From: Podaxis mareebaensis
Taxonomy: Eukaryota > Basidiomycota > Agaricomycetes > Agaricales > Agaricaceae
NCBI GenBank assembly: GCA_018524725.1
Contig: JAEUWP010000062.1
Coordinates: forward strand, 1 to 64,000
Length of the DNA stretch: 64,000 nucleotides
Direction: 5' to 3'
Shown here: positions 1 through 12,826 of the stretch, in pieces
Layout of the letters: the number at the start of each line of letters is the position of its first letter
Numbering within the stretch: the first letter of the stretch is position 1
Notes under the pieces: model-generated
Seen by the model: the letters and a program-made list of their open reading frames with translations, nothing else
Databases searched by the model: none
Told to the model about the DNA's origin: nothing
Made by a program: the position numbers and the translations under genes

Positions 1-3000
1 GAATTTTCTCCAGGATGCTCTCAATGAGATCTATCAATTGAGACTACATTCATAAATTTTGAAGAGCTTTGAAATAGTGTCTGTCCCAACAGTAGATAGG
101 TCATATTCAATCACAGCATAGTGTTCAGGAAGGTATGATGGCTCAACTGGATGAGTGCCATGATTCTTCCAAGAGGCTCTGGGTTCAAATCCCAGTCTGA
201 TCAATTAATTGGAGGGCATTCTCTCAAATGGCTGAGTGGTGTACTACTATTCCAGTAGGTCCTAAGTTCAGGCTCTAGGTTGGTTAATTTTTGGTGTCTC
301 TTATTGTTGCTTTTCTATGACAATTTACACAAGTTTATGTACCCATGCTGTTGGCACAGACATGATTCAGTCCTCAATAAATATTTATTGGTATATTTAC
401 TAAATATTAGCATAATTTAAGTCCACTGAATACCAAATTCACACCTAAAGTGCAAATTTCATTAACTGCTACTGCTACTTGTCAAGTTGGCACTAACACT
501 ACAAAATCCCATTCAACTCCATGTTAAGTCTTTTTAGCATATCTCTTCCTACCTGTTCTTTGTTTACTCATACCATTGTTATAGGACATGTCTTCCAGTC
601 CTCAATGAAATATTATGATATACTACCCATACCTTAAGTATGTTATAATTCCAACCCCACTGAATACTCAATTAGCATCTAAGCTATATATTCCAATTTC
701 TAATCACCAATAGTTACCACTGACACCACTAGTTCATTCAACTCCCTGCAACACATTTTCTTCTGCCCATGTTACAAGGTTTCTTCTTTGACTGAGTGAT
801 GCCTAAGTCAGAGCCTATCCTTGTAAGAGAGATGAGCAGGGATCCTAGTCCTATACAGGTCAGTAGGAGCTGCTCTGTTTAACCTTGGGTGGCCGTTCAT
901 GTTGTCTCTAGGCAGCAAACTCATATAGATTACACACTCCATAGGACAAGACATTGACAAGAAGCCTGAGAGGGGAAAACTGTCTTCAAGGGTGAAGAGT
1001 TGTAGACTTAACATGCTACTGGTGCTTGAGGAATCTCACAAGTTCCAAGAGGAGGTAACATATGTTAAGATTAGACTTGGCTAATCTACAAGTCCAGGTG
1101 GTGTACATATATGAGTCCAATGACTACTTAAGGAAGTAGATCAATTGTAGCATAGAAGTCAAATATGAGGGAGGATCATAAAAGGGGAACATAGGGCATA
1201 GGGCATAGAATGAAAGTCTGCAAGAGCAAACATAATTGATGCAACATGAGTATAGCAGAAAGGTCAAAACTTATACCTAGTCCTAATAATAGGAAAGTGT
1301 CTAAGAATAGAAATGATAAGTTTAGTGTTCAATCACAGGTTGTCATTACAAGGGAAGTATACTCTGTGATAGTGACATGCTTTGTCTACCTTCTCACACG
1401 TTTCCCAATCAAGCATCTGTCAAAGTTCAGTGGTTTCCTGCCAGAGGCTGACCATCATACACTTCATCAAATCCCAATCTTCATATAGATGCTCTTCAGT
1501 TCCTTCAGTCTCCTCAGTGTTCTCAGAGTTTGCAATATTTGTAACAGCCTGTTTTCCATACTTTATAACTTTATCTTGTATTTTCAATCACCCAATCTCT
1601 TCTCTTATTAGAGCATATAGCTTCTGTTAGCCTTTCATCTTTCATCTATTCTGTCTCCTTTAATCTTAGACTTTATAGATGTTTCACATGTATTCATAGA
1701 TGTGTCAAGTTTCTCGTAGTACTGTACCAAGTAAGGATCTACAGAGGTATGGAAAACCCCCTAGATATGGGTCATAAGTATGAGCAGATACAGGTATAAA
1801 CTAAGACTCAATACTCTTCTCATGCCTATACTTTTGATAGTAAATTGGACATGTTTTATTTTCCTTTATAAAGACAGTGGGCAAGAGTTCTTGAGTATTG
1901 AAGTTATGATTTATATACTTCAAAGTAAGCCAATCTTCAACCTTATATATAGTTGCACCTCAGTCTCTGATAAATATGCCAGAAGAAGTTCCAGCAACTG
2001 TCACTTTAGTTGTATCTGTATAAAGAACCCCATGGGTTTCTTATACCCCCATATCCTTTATACTCCTGATCTACACCTGCAAAAACTTGTAATACTTTCA
2101 CAGACTATGTAAAGCACAGTAGATCCTATTTGTGTATTACACATACTATTACCTACTTGTCTACTCAGCAAAAGGTAATCTTTTATCTCTTATCTTCCTC
2201 TCTCAGAATCTCACTATCTTTTATGACCTGTCTATTTATCATCATCTCATTTTTATCTACTCTACTCTATCCTTCAGGTTGAAGCCCTAACATCAAGTAG
2301 ATGGTGATGTACTGACAACCTATATTTACCCTCACTATTGCTTTCACCTATCTCTTGTGGTCTTTAGATTTTAGTTATAAAGTCTAGCAGTCATCAGACT
2401 TAACCATTCCAAAGTATATCAGCTTATGTCTAGACATTCTCTAGCATACTGGTTTACTTGATTTTACTTAGATTTACTTATTCAATTATATCTACACCTT
2501 GTACAATACCTATTCTAGACTACTAAATATTTTACTCCCTATTATACCTAGGACCTGTTCCTTAAGGCCACTGTTTATCTTCATTGGTTTCAATTATCTC
2601 TAGTACTTCTTGGACTTTAGTTATGAAACTTAGTAGTTATTGCACTCAACTATCCCAGTTCAAGTCTATATTTCCTTTGAGTTTCCTCAGTCCACTGGTC
2701 CTATCCAAGTTTATTAGACATATTCTTTGGTCTACTTAAAACTATTCAAATAGCCTATCTAGTCCTGTTTATTCAGCTTTCTCTATCTAAGTACTCTTTG
2801 AGTGGCAAGGTTCATCTAATTTCATTCACTCTAGCCAACCTGATCCATTGAATTAGTCCATCCAAATAATCACTTAGCCTAGTTTAATTCACTCACCTCT
2901 TGTTGTGTGTGTTCTTAGTTAATTCAACTTGTCTTTCACTCAAGTCTGCTTCTCTGGTCTATCTATAGTCCATTCAAATAGCCTATCTAGTCTAGTTTCA

Positions 3001-3550
3001 TCCAGTCACCCCTCAACTCAAATGCCCCACTCTAGTCTAGTTGGTTCACTCACAATTCACCCAGTCCAATTATTAGTCTAATATTTGATAATCCCATTCT
3101 AAACTGAACCCATAATTCACTAATATATATTGAATGCATGTGTGATGTATGAGTACTAGGTTATAACCCTCAGTTGGAGTGTCACTGCTCCAAATTCTGA
3201 TGTTACTGGGTCAGACTGTGGCCAAACAAAGCCAAGCCAAATAGAGCCAGGAAGTGTTCTGGAGGGGATGACATTTAAACAGCTTAAAAGCATGACTAAT
3301 CATGACTAAGCCTGACTAATGCTGACTAAAACTGAGTAAGCAATATACTTAATGTCTGCTTCTTTATAGAAGATGTATAAGTACATCTAGTATGTTGGCT
3401 GTCCTTGCATACCCTAGAATGATTGTATGGTCCCAAATCCTTTTGTACCTTGCAAAATACCTTCCACAAACATGGCCTTTTGTGGTATTTAGTACATTTT
3501 GATGTATATATTGACTGTTTTTGGTATATATAGTTTTGGCCTTTTTGCTG
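1..3550. other. CpG-poor, AT-rich decayed DNA without a recognisable gene
   Basis: Apart from a tRNA-like repeat near the start, I see no conserved protein in any frame. The open frames here are short and of low complexity. CG dinucleotides are nearly absent while TG and CA are common, as expected of old methylated repeat DNA. Around 2,500-3,100 there are many TCTAGTC / ATTCACTC-like words, and at about 3,290-3,345 an irregular run of GACTAA units. Upstream exons of the split gene that starts at 3,551 could lie in the last few hundred bases, but none was found. Confidence 0.6.
130..300 (+). repeat. tRNA-derived SINE-like repeat, possibly dimeric
   Basis: TGGCTCAACTGG at 139-150 matches a Pol III A box and GGTTCAAATCC at 182-192 matches a B box in which the usual CG has become CA. 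The B box sits in a perfect T-arm: CTGGG, a 7-base loop, CCCAG (179-195). A second weaker pair follows, TGGCTGAGTGGT at 229-240 and AAGTTCAGGCTC at 264-275, suggesting a dimeric head. No clean anticodon arm can be folded, so this is not a functional tRNA gene. The SINE reading is inference. Confidence 0.45.
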
Positions 3551-4212
3551 ATGGAGGTTGCAGCAGATGTGACAAAGAAAGAGACCATCTAGAACCTCAT
3601 TCAGACCAAACTCAACTACCAGCAGTCCATGTTGAAATCACTAGTGAGTACACTTCTCATTTTACTTTTCTGTATTCTCATTCCAATAGATCCAGGACTC
3701 CATTGATGGTACCCAAGCTACCAGTATCCTTGAACTCACTCATGCTGCAATTAATATATACAGAATTGGCAAGGTCAAGTTTTTAATCCAACTGGTTGGC
3801 TGCATGGCATTTTTGGTAAATCTACCTCAGTCCATCACAATTTGGTTACTTACAATGTGTTTACTTGTAGTGCTGGGCCCATCATGAGGCTGAACTGAAG
3901 AAGAAGAAGAAATATTAGAATCTAGTGGATTCAGAGCTGGAAGAGACACACAAAATGTCACCAAACAGGTAGAATAAGTTATTTTCCTTTCACTTTCTGT
4001 TTCATTGTAGTATCTAACATGGAAGTAGATTCTTGAAAGCACTTCTAGTAGAAGATACAGAGCTCTATGGTGGCAAGGCAGAACTCAAAGCTTTGGAAGA
4101 GCAGGCTGAAAATGGTAATCAGGGTGTTGATAATGGCTTTGATGGTGGACCTGAATTGGGCAGTGATGATGATGACAATGACAATGATGAAGGAGGTGAT
4201 GATGACAGTGAC
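3551..4212 (+). pseudogene. Decayed gene with acidic C-terminal region, 5' part (split by transposon)
   Basis: Four exons can be read: 3,551-3,643, 3,690-3,815, 3,871-3,968 and 4,011-4,212, joined by introns of 42-55 bp with GT...AG ends. The frame carries through all junctions but contains three stops (TAG, TAG, TAA), so the gene is dead. The product is helical, with a Lys-rich stretch and then a long Asp/Glu-rich tail beginning after LYGGKAELKALEEQ. The family is not recognised. The frame stops making sense at 4,213, where an inverted-repeat element begins, and resumes at 15,250 after an exact repeat of the last eight bases. Further 5' exons may exist. Confidence 0.65.
4205..4212. repeat. 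Target-site duplication, left copy (ACAGTGAC)
   Basis: Eight bases directly left of the outer inverted-repeat element. The identical octamer stands at 15,242-15,249 directly right of it. Both copies lie in the same reading frame of the interrupted acidic-tail gene. Confidence 0.8.
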
Positions 4213-4370
4213 TACAGTCAGCTGGACATCCAAGGTTGATTTTTCACACACAAGTGGCTGGATGTCCAGTGCTTGTAAGGTCACATCACCAAGTCACAAT
4301 GTCCCAAGCAAAACTATCTATTGCACTTATAGCTATGTAGACCAATTATTAGGTAGATGTAGGTTAGCAA
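4213..4370 (+). repeat. Outer element, left terminal inverted repeat (CpG-decayed)
   Basis: Matches the reverse complement of 15,085-15,241 over its length, apart from the outermost ten or so bases. It contains GGACATCC and GGATGTCC where the right copy has the palindrome GGACGTCC twice. Nearly every difference from the right copy is CG changed to CA or TG. Confidence 0.85.
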
Positions 4371-6961
4371 TAATGTTAGTGGAATAGATGAGTAATGATA
4401 ATGAATGAAAGTCATGATGAATAGGAGGAAAGAGTGTAAGTAAAAAAAGCATCTAGTTTGACAGCTAGGTATCATCTGGTTTATCACTACTGTCATTGTC
4501 CTGGTCCTCTTCACCACCCACAGCTAGATTCTGAAGCTGTGACACTGTGATTAAATTAAGAGGAATATCCTCATCAAAACCAAGCTGTTTGCAGATCTCT
4601 CCACAACAGTGGTCCCTAAGGAATGCATTAATGCCTTTGAGACCAAAATCACCAATTCCTGAATTGCTGAATGGATGTTAATATTCATTGTCCAAAGGAA
4701 GATACAGGAAAGCCACAAACCATTCACCATGTACATCATTGGGTCAAAAAGGATAAGACCATCATGACCATCAATTTGGGTAGGGGTACCTATGTTACCA
4801 TGAGCTAAGCATCAAGAATTCAAAAAAAAAAGGTAAGAGTCACCTTGGATATTGGCAAAAATGAGTGAGCAGTTGCTGTGACCATATGTGAAATGAGTGA
4901 AGGCATATATTGTTGAGCTGCAGAGGTCCTTTCTCATCATCATATGGTTCAGAGTTCCACTGAACTGATAGATGGACTGTGATCATCATTTTTCAACCAA
5001 CCACATGATGCCATCTTCAATGCCAGTATAACTCTTGACATTTGAAGCAGGACTTGGTGCCTTTGTTGAATCCTTGTGAAAAAGGAAGGCATCAGCAAAA
5101 TGGATACTTATGAAGTGGTTGAGCTGATAGATAACTGGTTGAATGAAATCAACTGATGCACCCTTATCAACAGCTACACCAGACTTCAAAGACAACAAAT
5201 AGAAGGCTGACAAGAACCATTGACCTTAATACAGACAGCCACATTCAGCCTGAATCTGAGTATTATACATTTCTATATCAATGCCACCTGGCTCAAGTGG
5301 CCTTGGAGAATTGACTGCATCATCTTCACTCATGCAGAAGAATCATTTTGCAATGTATTGACCCATAGGGTCATGTTCAGCAAGGATAAGCTATAGAAGA
5401 GTGAATATGAAGTGATGAATATAGATTGAAAAAAATAATAAATTGACATACATCATATGCCACCTTCATAGACCCTTTTGTAAAGGGAACATCTTAGAGA
5501 AGGCCATTCACAGGGTCTTCAAGTTCATTGAAACTTACAGTTCCATCATCAGGGCTGACTGTGCAAATGATCTTGCTGAAGGACACTTTTATAACTTTGC
5601 AAATTGTTTGATAGCTCTGTTGGGCTGGCAACCAAAATAATGAACCAATCCCAGAGTTGATATTTCAGTTTGGAACAATGAATGCTAAATAAGTGTATCA
5701 GATATATATGGTGTTTGTAAAATGAAGGATTTGGAATGCACTGCTTGCAGTCCTTACATGCTTGACCAGTTGACTAGCTGAAGCAATGGAATTAGATCAG
5801 CAGCAGCAGTGGCTGTTCTGAGACAAGCATCTTAGCATCATCATTCTCCTGTCCAGTCTCTTTCCTGTATTGTTTATCAAACTGGTGATTGCTGTATCAG
5901 ATTTCATGAGCTGAAACTGGGGTAAAGATGATACATACAATATCAATGTGGATAAACCCCTCAAGACATATAACAGTCATTCTTTGACTTTTAATGAGAT
6001 GCTTGAATTGAGGTATGCCCTGAACAGGGGCAAGTGGTAGTTTTCCTGGAGCAGAATAGTGACATATGAAATCATGGAGTGTCAGGGTAGAAGTTCCATC
6101 ATCAAGGGTAAAGTTGTTGAAAAGCCAAAGTGAGATTTCCAATCTGTATTTAGCTATTAGGTCATTGGTGCTTATGACAGGAGAGATCTGTGATGACTTA
6201 CAGGTTAAGTGCCAATGCATTTGTTTTGACCCATTCAGTATTAAGCACATTTAATATATGACCCTGTATCTCTGATGTTAAAACCCTAAGTGTGAGCATA
6301 TATTTTCTTGTTGCAATGATATATAATGATATACCTGTCAAGTATGTTGAAAGGGAAAATGGATGGCTTCCTGCCCCTAGTTTGGGATCAATTGACTTGG
6401 CCTTATCACTTCAACAGAACTAAAACAATGTGAGGCCATGCTGAGTGAAATCATAATGGAAATCAAGATTAGGTAACATACTTGCCAGTATATCAAAGCC
6501 TTCACCTCCATTCCAACCCCTGCCAAGGCTTGTTCTTGATTCTTGAGTGAGGCAGTTGTGAGATCAGTTCCAGGAACAATGTTATGAAAAGCAGGAGTTT
6601 GCTTGGAATAATCATGGGTAGTAATTACCCAGTTCATATGTACATCTGACAATTCAGCTTGTGAGCTTGATGCACCTGGTGTAATAATGGAGAAAAATAA
6701 GAAGACAGTTCACAAGTGAATAAAAGAGGCAGGCTTACCTGACATTGATACATCTAGGGATTGTACTAATGATGTTCCCATCAATGGAACTTGAGGTCAG
6801 CTATCAGTAGACTTTGGTGAGCTTGCCACTCTACATTCAGGAGCTTGATAGATTTGGAGTCCACTGGTAGCCTTCTTCATATGATGGAATGACTTCCCAC
6901 ACATAGCACATTGTGGCCAATCCTGTGTGTGAATTTGAATGGGGATGAATATGAATTAAAG

Positions 6962-6970
6962 GGTCAGAAT
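6962..6970. repeat. Target-site duplication of inner element, left copy (GGTCAGAAT)
   Basis: Nine bases abutting the left end of the inner inverted-repeat element. The identical nonamer is at 13,036-13,044 on the other side. Both lie inside one intron of the alpha-kinase gene. Confidence 0.85.
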
Positions 6971-7179
6971 CAGACTCCTTCCCAGTCATGTGGGACACTC
7001 TTGAATAATATGATCATGTTGTTCCAAAGCTTTACTGAAACTTCAACAACTTTTAACATGTCCTGTAGACTGGCACACTTGTCACTTTATATTTATTTGT
7101 CTAAGGCATCAACTTGTGAGACAATCAACAAACAGGCATGTGAAAGCATGCCTCATTTCCAAATCAAGCTATCCCACTG
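6971..7179 (+). repeat. Inner element, left terminal inverted repeat
   Basis: 209 bp that match the reverse complement of 12,827-13,035. The outermost 15 bases are a perfect inverted match. The differences are scattered and mostly transitions. Confidence 0.88.
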
Positions 7180-7199
7180 CCATATCCCATTAAGATGTC

Positions 7200-9921
7200 A
7201 GTTCTTGAGTATTGAATTCCTTCAATTCCCAAGCTTCGAAAGGAAGTAGAAGACTTCTTTGGCATTTATTCTTGTGACTTTCAAGTCAGAGATACAATGG
7301 CTCAGCTCCAGAAACAGGATTGCATCACCATAGCTGCCACAGGGTCAGGGAAGACCCTTACATTCTGGATGTCATTGCTTTTTGTCAAGGATGGCATTTT
7401 CATCTTAATTACAGCATTAAATGTTCTTGGAGATCAGAATGTTGAAGAGCTTACAAGGCTAGGGATATCAGCAATCAACCTCACTGTTGACAATGCAACA
7501 GACCAAGCATTCAAGGTGACAATTTGGTTCTCTTTTCATCACAGAAACTCATGATGCATTACCAGGACATACTTAATCTGAAATATCATGTAATCATCAT
7601 CTCACCTGAAAGATTGCTCAAGGATATCTAGTTTCATTGTCTTTGGGAAAACAAGACATTTACCTCAAAGCTATACAAGGTATCAATCGACAAGGGACAC
7701 TGTATTAGTCAATGGGGCACCTCTTTTTGTCCTGAATATACACAACTCTACTGGCTGTGCTGGCTCCTTCCACCACATGTCTGTTTTTATGTCATCTCTG
7801 CCACCTTACCACAATCCATGCTACAGGACATTAGGAACAAGTTAGCTCTTCAGAGTGAGTGCTTGACAATCATATGCACCTCAAATAACCATCCAAACAT
7901 CTTTCTGGCAGTCAAAAAAATGCAGTATGCATTCAACTGCATGTGAGACTTGCAGAGGATACTCCGACTTGACAGTGGGATAAAGCCACTGAAGTTCATG
8001 GCATTTATCAATCAGCAAGTCCTCTCAGAGAAGGTGGTAGGAGTCTTATGGGAGGACTTACCCCTGGCAGCCCACAAGAAGGTCGTGTGGTTTCATTCTG
8101 GAATGAGCACTGAATTTTGGGAGAAACACATCCAACAATTGCACAGCAGGGAAATATGGGGTCTAGTCTGCACAGATGCAGCAGGGATGGTGAGTTCAAT
8201 GCTTTCAGATAAACAATACAGTTAATCTTACAGTGCGATCAACCAGGGACTTGATATTCCAGATATAGAGGTTGTGATACAGGTTGGGTATGTACAATCC
8301 CTTTGTACATTGCTACAGCACCTCAGTCACAGCATGCGGCATAAAGATCAATGTGCAACTGGAATATACCTGGTCAAAAAGCAATATTTTGATGGTCCAG
8401 GCCAGCCAAAGAATAGGGGAAAGCAGAAGCAGACTGGCCACAGAAAGGAAGCCACCAAGAGAGTCTGCTGGAGTGCTCTGGAACCAGAGGGAGAGGTAGA
8501 GGAGGTGGAAGAGGAGGAAGAGGAGACCACCTTGAGTGAGGATGGTGGTGAGCTAGGATACAAAGATAACCAGTGTCCCAAAGAGAAGGGACAGGGTTGC
8601 AGTGGTGAGACACAAGGGACACTGACTTGTGACATGGGAAACGGCAGCTTTTCCAGTGGGGACATGAATGTTGATGATGGCAAAAGTGAGGATGGGGGTG
8701 CCACTGGACTGGAGCCTGTAGACAGGGGCAATATGGGTGATAGTGCTGGGTCTGGTCATCAAGCGGCTGGTGGTAAACACATACCATATCCCTCTGTGGT
8801 CAAAGATCCATGCTGCATCCCTTTTCCATCACATTCATCATTGTCCAGCGAGGAATACGAAATTGCTGTCATAGACCTTTTCATCAACACTTGATCCTGG
8901 GGCTTCTGTTGGAGGGCAGTTTGTGACTGCTACTTTGAGAATCATCTTATAAGTAGGTGGAAAAATGCACAGAGAGATAGGTTACTCACCTTGTACACAG
9001 AGCCATCAAAGGATGAGTGTCGCTGTTTCCAGTGCAAGGATAAATGCAACAATGTGGAATCAGGAGGATCACATCCCTGTTGTGACTCTTGTAATCCAGT
9101 GATGTTTGTCAGCCTGCTGTTACCAAACCCACCACCCAAACCCCCCCATGCAAAATGCAAGTTCAAAGTCAAGCAGCCATATCCCATGTCAACTACTGAC
9201 GGCCACCTGAGAGAGGCATTGGACTCCTGGCATCTTGGGATGATGAAGGAATTGGCAGGGGGGAATGACGACTTCTTCAGTCCTGAATTTATCATGACCA
9301 ACATCCTGATGGAACATATTGTCGACCTAGCCCATTTTGACAGACTCTCAACTACAAATGACCTTGCAGCACAAACCAACTGGTGATGAACAGCTCGATT
9401 TGGTGATGCTGTCATAGCCATTGTCCATCAGTTCTATCTGCCAGTGCTACCACCTCTGCCTCCCCCATCTGCCTCCACCCTCACTGCCTCCATGCTCAAC
9501 AATCAACAAACAGCTGTGGGCCAAGTCAAGCATGTTCGCCACTGTGGAATATGTGGCTCGAAGACTCATATCAGTATCCTGTCTATCTCCTCTCATTAAC
9601 TGTGTATTGACCACATCCTTAGCGAACAATCAACTCTGTCCCCTGTATTCACAATGGTCAGCAAACAAGGAAAACAATAACCTACCACCCACTGCCCCAT
9701 CTTCCATGGGAGCTAGCCAGTCTCAGCAATGTAGAGCCTGCAAGGCCTTCAGTCATATTGCTTCAAGCCAGATCTGTCCTAAGTGGGTGCCCAAGGACGA
9801 GTGTTGTTGTTTGAAAGAGGGACAGGACATGGAGAATATAGTAGATAATCTGGTGAGTATCCTACACTGCAAGGTCCTGTGCTTCGACCTCCTGCTGATC
9901 CTCTGCTATTGTCTCAGGTAA
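7200..9921 (+). pseudogene. RecQ-like DEAH helicase (transposon-borne), damaged
   Basis: The first conserved block is KLRKEVEDFFG at about 7,230. Next comes Walker A (AATGSGKT, about 7,330), an intron at about 7,516-7,544, motif SPERLL, a DEAH motif altered to DKGH in SIDKGHCISQWG, SATLPQS (motif III), and the second RecA domain with FHSGMSTEFWE, VCTDAAGM and GLDIPDIEVVIQ. A long acidic Ser/Gly linker follows (about 8,480-8,760), then a Cys-rich end: CRCFQCKDKC, CCDSCNP, and two knuckle-like motifs, CGICGSKTH and CRACKAFSH (about 9,530-9,790). Such 3'-to-5' helicases unwind DNA and are amplified in Agaricomycete genomes. In-frame stops and the altered DEAH box suggest this copy is dead. The 5' start is not resolved. 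Confidence 0.72.
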
Positions 9922-12708
9922 CAGTAACACATTTGTTGTCTCAATGTCATTCATGCCCAGTAACATTCGGTCCAGCACTGCAAAATGTGACATATATCCT
10001 GGAGTAAATATGTGAGGGGTGTTCAATTCAAATTCTTGGTGCAGCCTTGCAAGTGTCTTGGTCATGTCAGGAGGTAAATGCCAGATAGTCCTGTGTTCCA
10101 AATAAAAGCCTTCCTCAACAGTGACATGACATTTCCTGAAGAACTCAATGAGGATAGACTCCTCTAGGATTCATGGAAGAGTCCAGTTGGAGCCAGAGCC
10201 ACCATAGATGACCTGCCTCTTGTTTAATGAAGCTGTCTATATGCACAACTGGGGGAACACTGACCTTGGTATATAGATTGTTCTGCTCCACTAACCAGTC
10301 CACACCACAAAAGCCACCTTCTTTGCCTGTTGGATTACACAGCCAATTCATGTGTATGAGGTGCCTATAAACATGGTGAGCTCATGCTCTCTGAGAATGC
10401 TTGAAAGGACTGACACAAGCTTTGCAGGATAAACATCCTCAAGGTTGAGCATCATTTGCATCAAATGGAATGTGTACTTATGTTTCCCAGTGGCTTTGAA
10501 GATATAGATCCATGGTAGAAATGTTGCCTCCATGCGCCCAATATCTCCTGAGCTCATTGCATGAACCAATTCTAGGTAAAGGAGTTCATCCCGGTTTTGG
10601 AGCAACTGGTTCTCATAAACCATATCCTGTTCTTTTTCAGTTCCCTTTCATAGCTTCGCAACCTTGGTTGGAGTGCCAACATATGTCTGCATGATGGTGT
10701 TTGACATTTTGACAATGATGTTCCACAATGGCTTGCTTTTCACAAATGCTTCAAGGGATGTATTTGCTGGATCCTGTGCTTGTGCCTCTGATGCCCAGCA
10801 ATCAATCATGGAAGCCCATATATCGTGTTGTATCAGGTGATGCATGCATTGAAACCCTGGTTTCGACACCAGCTTACCAGTGTCATTAGGACGTAGAATA
10901 CCTGCATGTTGATACATGCTATTGCTGTCCTTCCAACCAGCTACTGGTTGGATCCAAGTCTGCCAGATTGCCTCAGCACATGCCATTTCATAATGGAAGA
11001 GTCCTGGTTGGGTAACAGCATACTGGATGTGCCATTTTGGTGTATCCTCAATATGGCGGCTTTTCTTCACAGTAGCAATGTGTTCCTTTGTGAGGAGATC
11101 ACCATGTATGAGGAGAATGTAGTCTGAGATATCAACCACTTTGTCTGACTCCTTATCAAACTCCTTGCCATCCCAAGCTATTGCAGCACCATCCCATATG
11201 TCACTGCCTTCCATTGTATCATCAGATTGATCTGATGCAGTGTCATCTGTGACAACAGCATCAATATCCATCCCCTCTCCACCTGACTTGATGTCCATTT
11301 GTTCATTGGGCCTCTCATCATCTCTACCTTTATCCTTCACTGTCTCACCAAGTCCTCCTTGCTTCAGTAAGTTCTCAAGAACTTGTAGGTTTCCATCCAT
11401 TGTTGACTCTTTGATGTCCATAGCATGACATGGCATTTGTTCAGTTTTGTGTAGTGGTATTGGATTGATAGGTTCAGGCATTCCGAGCTGTGGCTTGAAG
11501 TGTGTGAACTCAGCTACTTGATGAACCAGATATTGTGAACATACCAAGATAAACGATGTGCATGTGCACTCATCTCTTCACCTGGCTTCTTTATGGTACC
11601 ATACTTGTGGTGAAATTGCAGGAGATCTGTGTTGTCAACTGTAATCTTTGAAGGAAGGTCTGGATTGTTGGGGTCTTTCTCCCACAACTCTGCTGAGCAT
11701 CGTAAGTCCTCTTTGCTGTCCAACCCATATATCAGAATTGCTGTGGCACTTGTTGCACTGACAAACATGGTATCCTTTCCAACAGTTGGTTCAGCCACCC
11801 AGAAGGTCATATTGAAATTGTCATATGTAAAGGCCATTGTCAGGGTGCTAACAGAATTGTGGAGCTTTTGGCTTGCTTCCTGGGATAATGATTTGATTGT
11901 GTTGTGTATTGAGGTGAGGGTGATGGACATTCCTGCATGTGCTAGTGTCTCAATGACTTTTTCGGGTACAGATGCTGAGTGGTAAAAGATGCCAAGAATG
12001 CTTTGGAGGTAATTACATCTCTTATTTGTGCTTTGGAGGAGAATTGACAGGATGACCACAGATTTCTAGAACAGTTTAGTAGTTTCATTATTACATGGTG
12101 TACAAGTGACTCACAATAATGTCAAGAGCTGCATTCCAAGCCTCAGTTTGCTCAGCTTTCCTCCTTTTCTTTTTCTGAGATTGACTCTCGTCCTCAGCTA
12201 CTGCTGAGCCATCGGTTGGATGAATAAGTGTATCTCCAAGCTTGTGTCCTTCTTTGTCTGCCTGTCTGCTTGCCAAGCTCCTAATCGAATCCTCCTGGTC
12301 ACAGTGTGGTGGATGAGAATGACGATTGGCATGGAGGACCTCTTGCATCATCCTCCAGGTCCATGGTGAGACTACCTTCATTTTCTCTGCTGCTTTGCCC
12401 ATGAAAGATCCTTCGAGATATGTGGAAGATGCATTTTTGGCATTAAAGTGGAAGCCATGATCCCACTGGCTCAGAGTTGATAGCTCTGTCTGCAGTTTGA
12501 GGAGCACAAGGTCAAACACCCATGAAAAGATAATGTTGGGGTCATAACTGTGGAGATCATTGGCAATCTGAAGGACATTGTCACAAGTGAGTGATATGGG
12601 AGTATCTGTGTTGCTTTTTCTGAGGACACTGCTCATAAATGAAGATATAGTGAGGTTGTGTGCTTGTAACTTTGCCAGAATATCATGAAGACTCTCATTG
12701 AGTGACAT
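9862..12708 (-). pseudogene. DUF6589-domain protein (transposon-borne), nearly intact
   Basis: The start is the ATG at 12,708 (MSLNESLHDILAKLQ). Exon 1 contains a basic KKKRRK patch and ends at a GTGAGT donor near 12,113. The intron has a CTAAAC branch site and an acceptor near 12,066. The middle exon contains FTYDNFNMTFWVAEPT, and a long acidic region follows. The C-terminal DUF6589 blocks are GRMEATFLPWIYIFKATGKH, WLCNPTGKEGG and DWLVEQNNLYTKV, then PDMTKTLARLHQEF. DUF6589 is a basidiomycete family of unknown function found next to mobile DNA. Few breaks are visible, chiefly at 10,624-10,648 and 10,102-10,145. Its place opposite the helicase inside one TIR pair makes it a candidate transposition protein. 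The domain name is from memory. Confidence 0.7.
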
Positions 12709-12826
12709 GGCCAAGGTCAAGATATAAATTACTATCATAATCCAATACAGATATCTGTATATCACAAGGCATCACATGCAGACTCTATTTCCAGAACTTA
12801 TCTGATGTATTAAAATTAGAACGTGT

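Noticed and set aside
3290..3345. GACTAA repeats as a CRISPR-like or regulatory array
   Set aside because: Units are six bases with irregular gaps; short low-complexity repeat in a eukaryote.
4045..4284. Ile/Val-rich minus frame resembling a membrane protein
   Set aside because: Antisense of Asp codons (GAT/GAC) in the acidic tail; artefact.
8348..8787. Two Ser/Pro/His-rich frames on minus
   Set aside because: Antisense of the acidic linker of the RecQ-like helicase.
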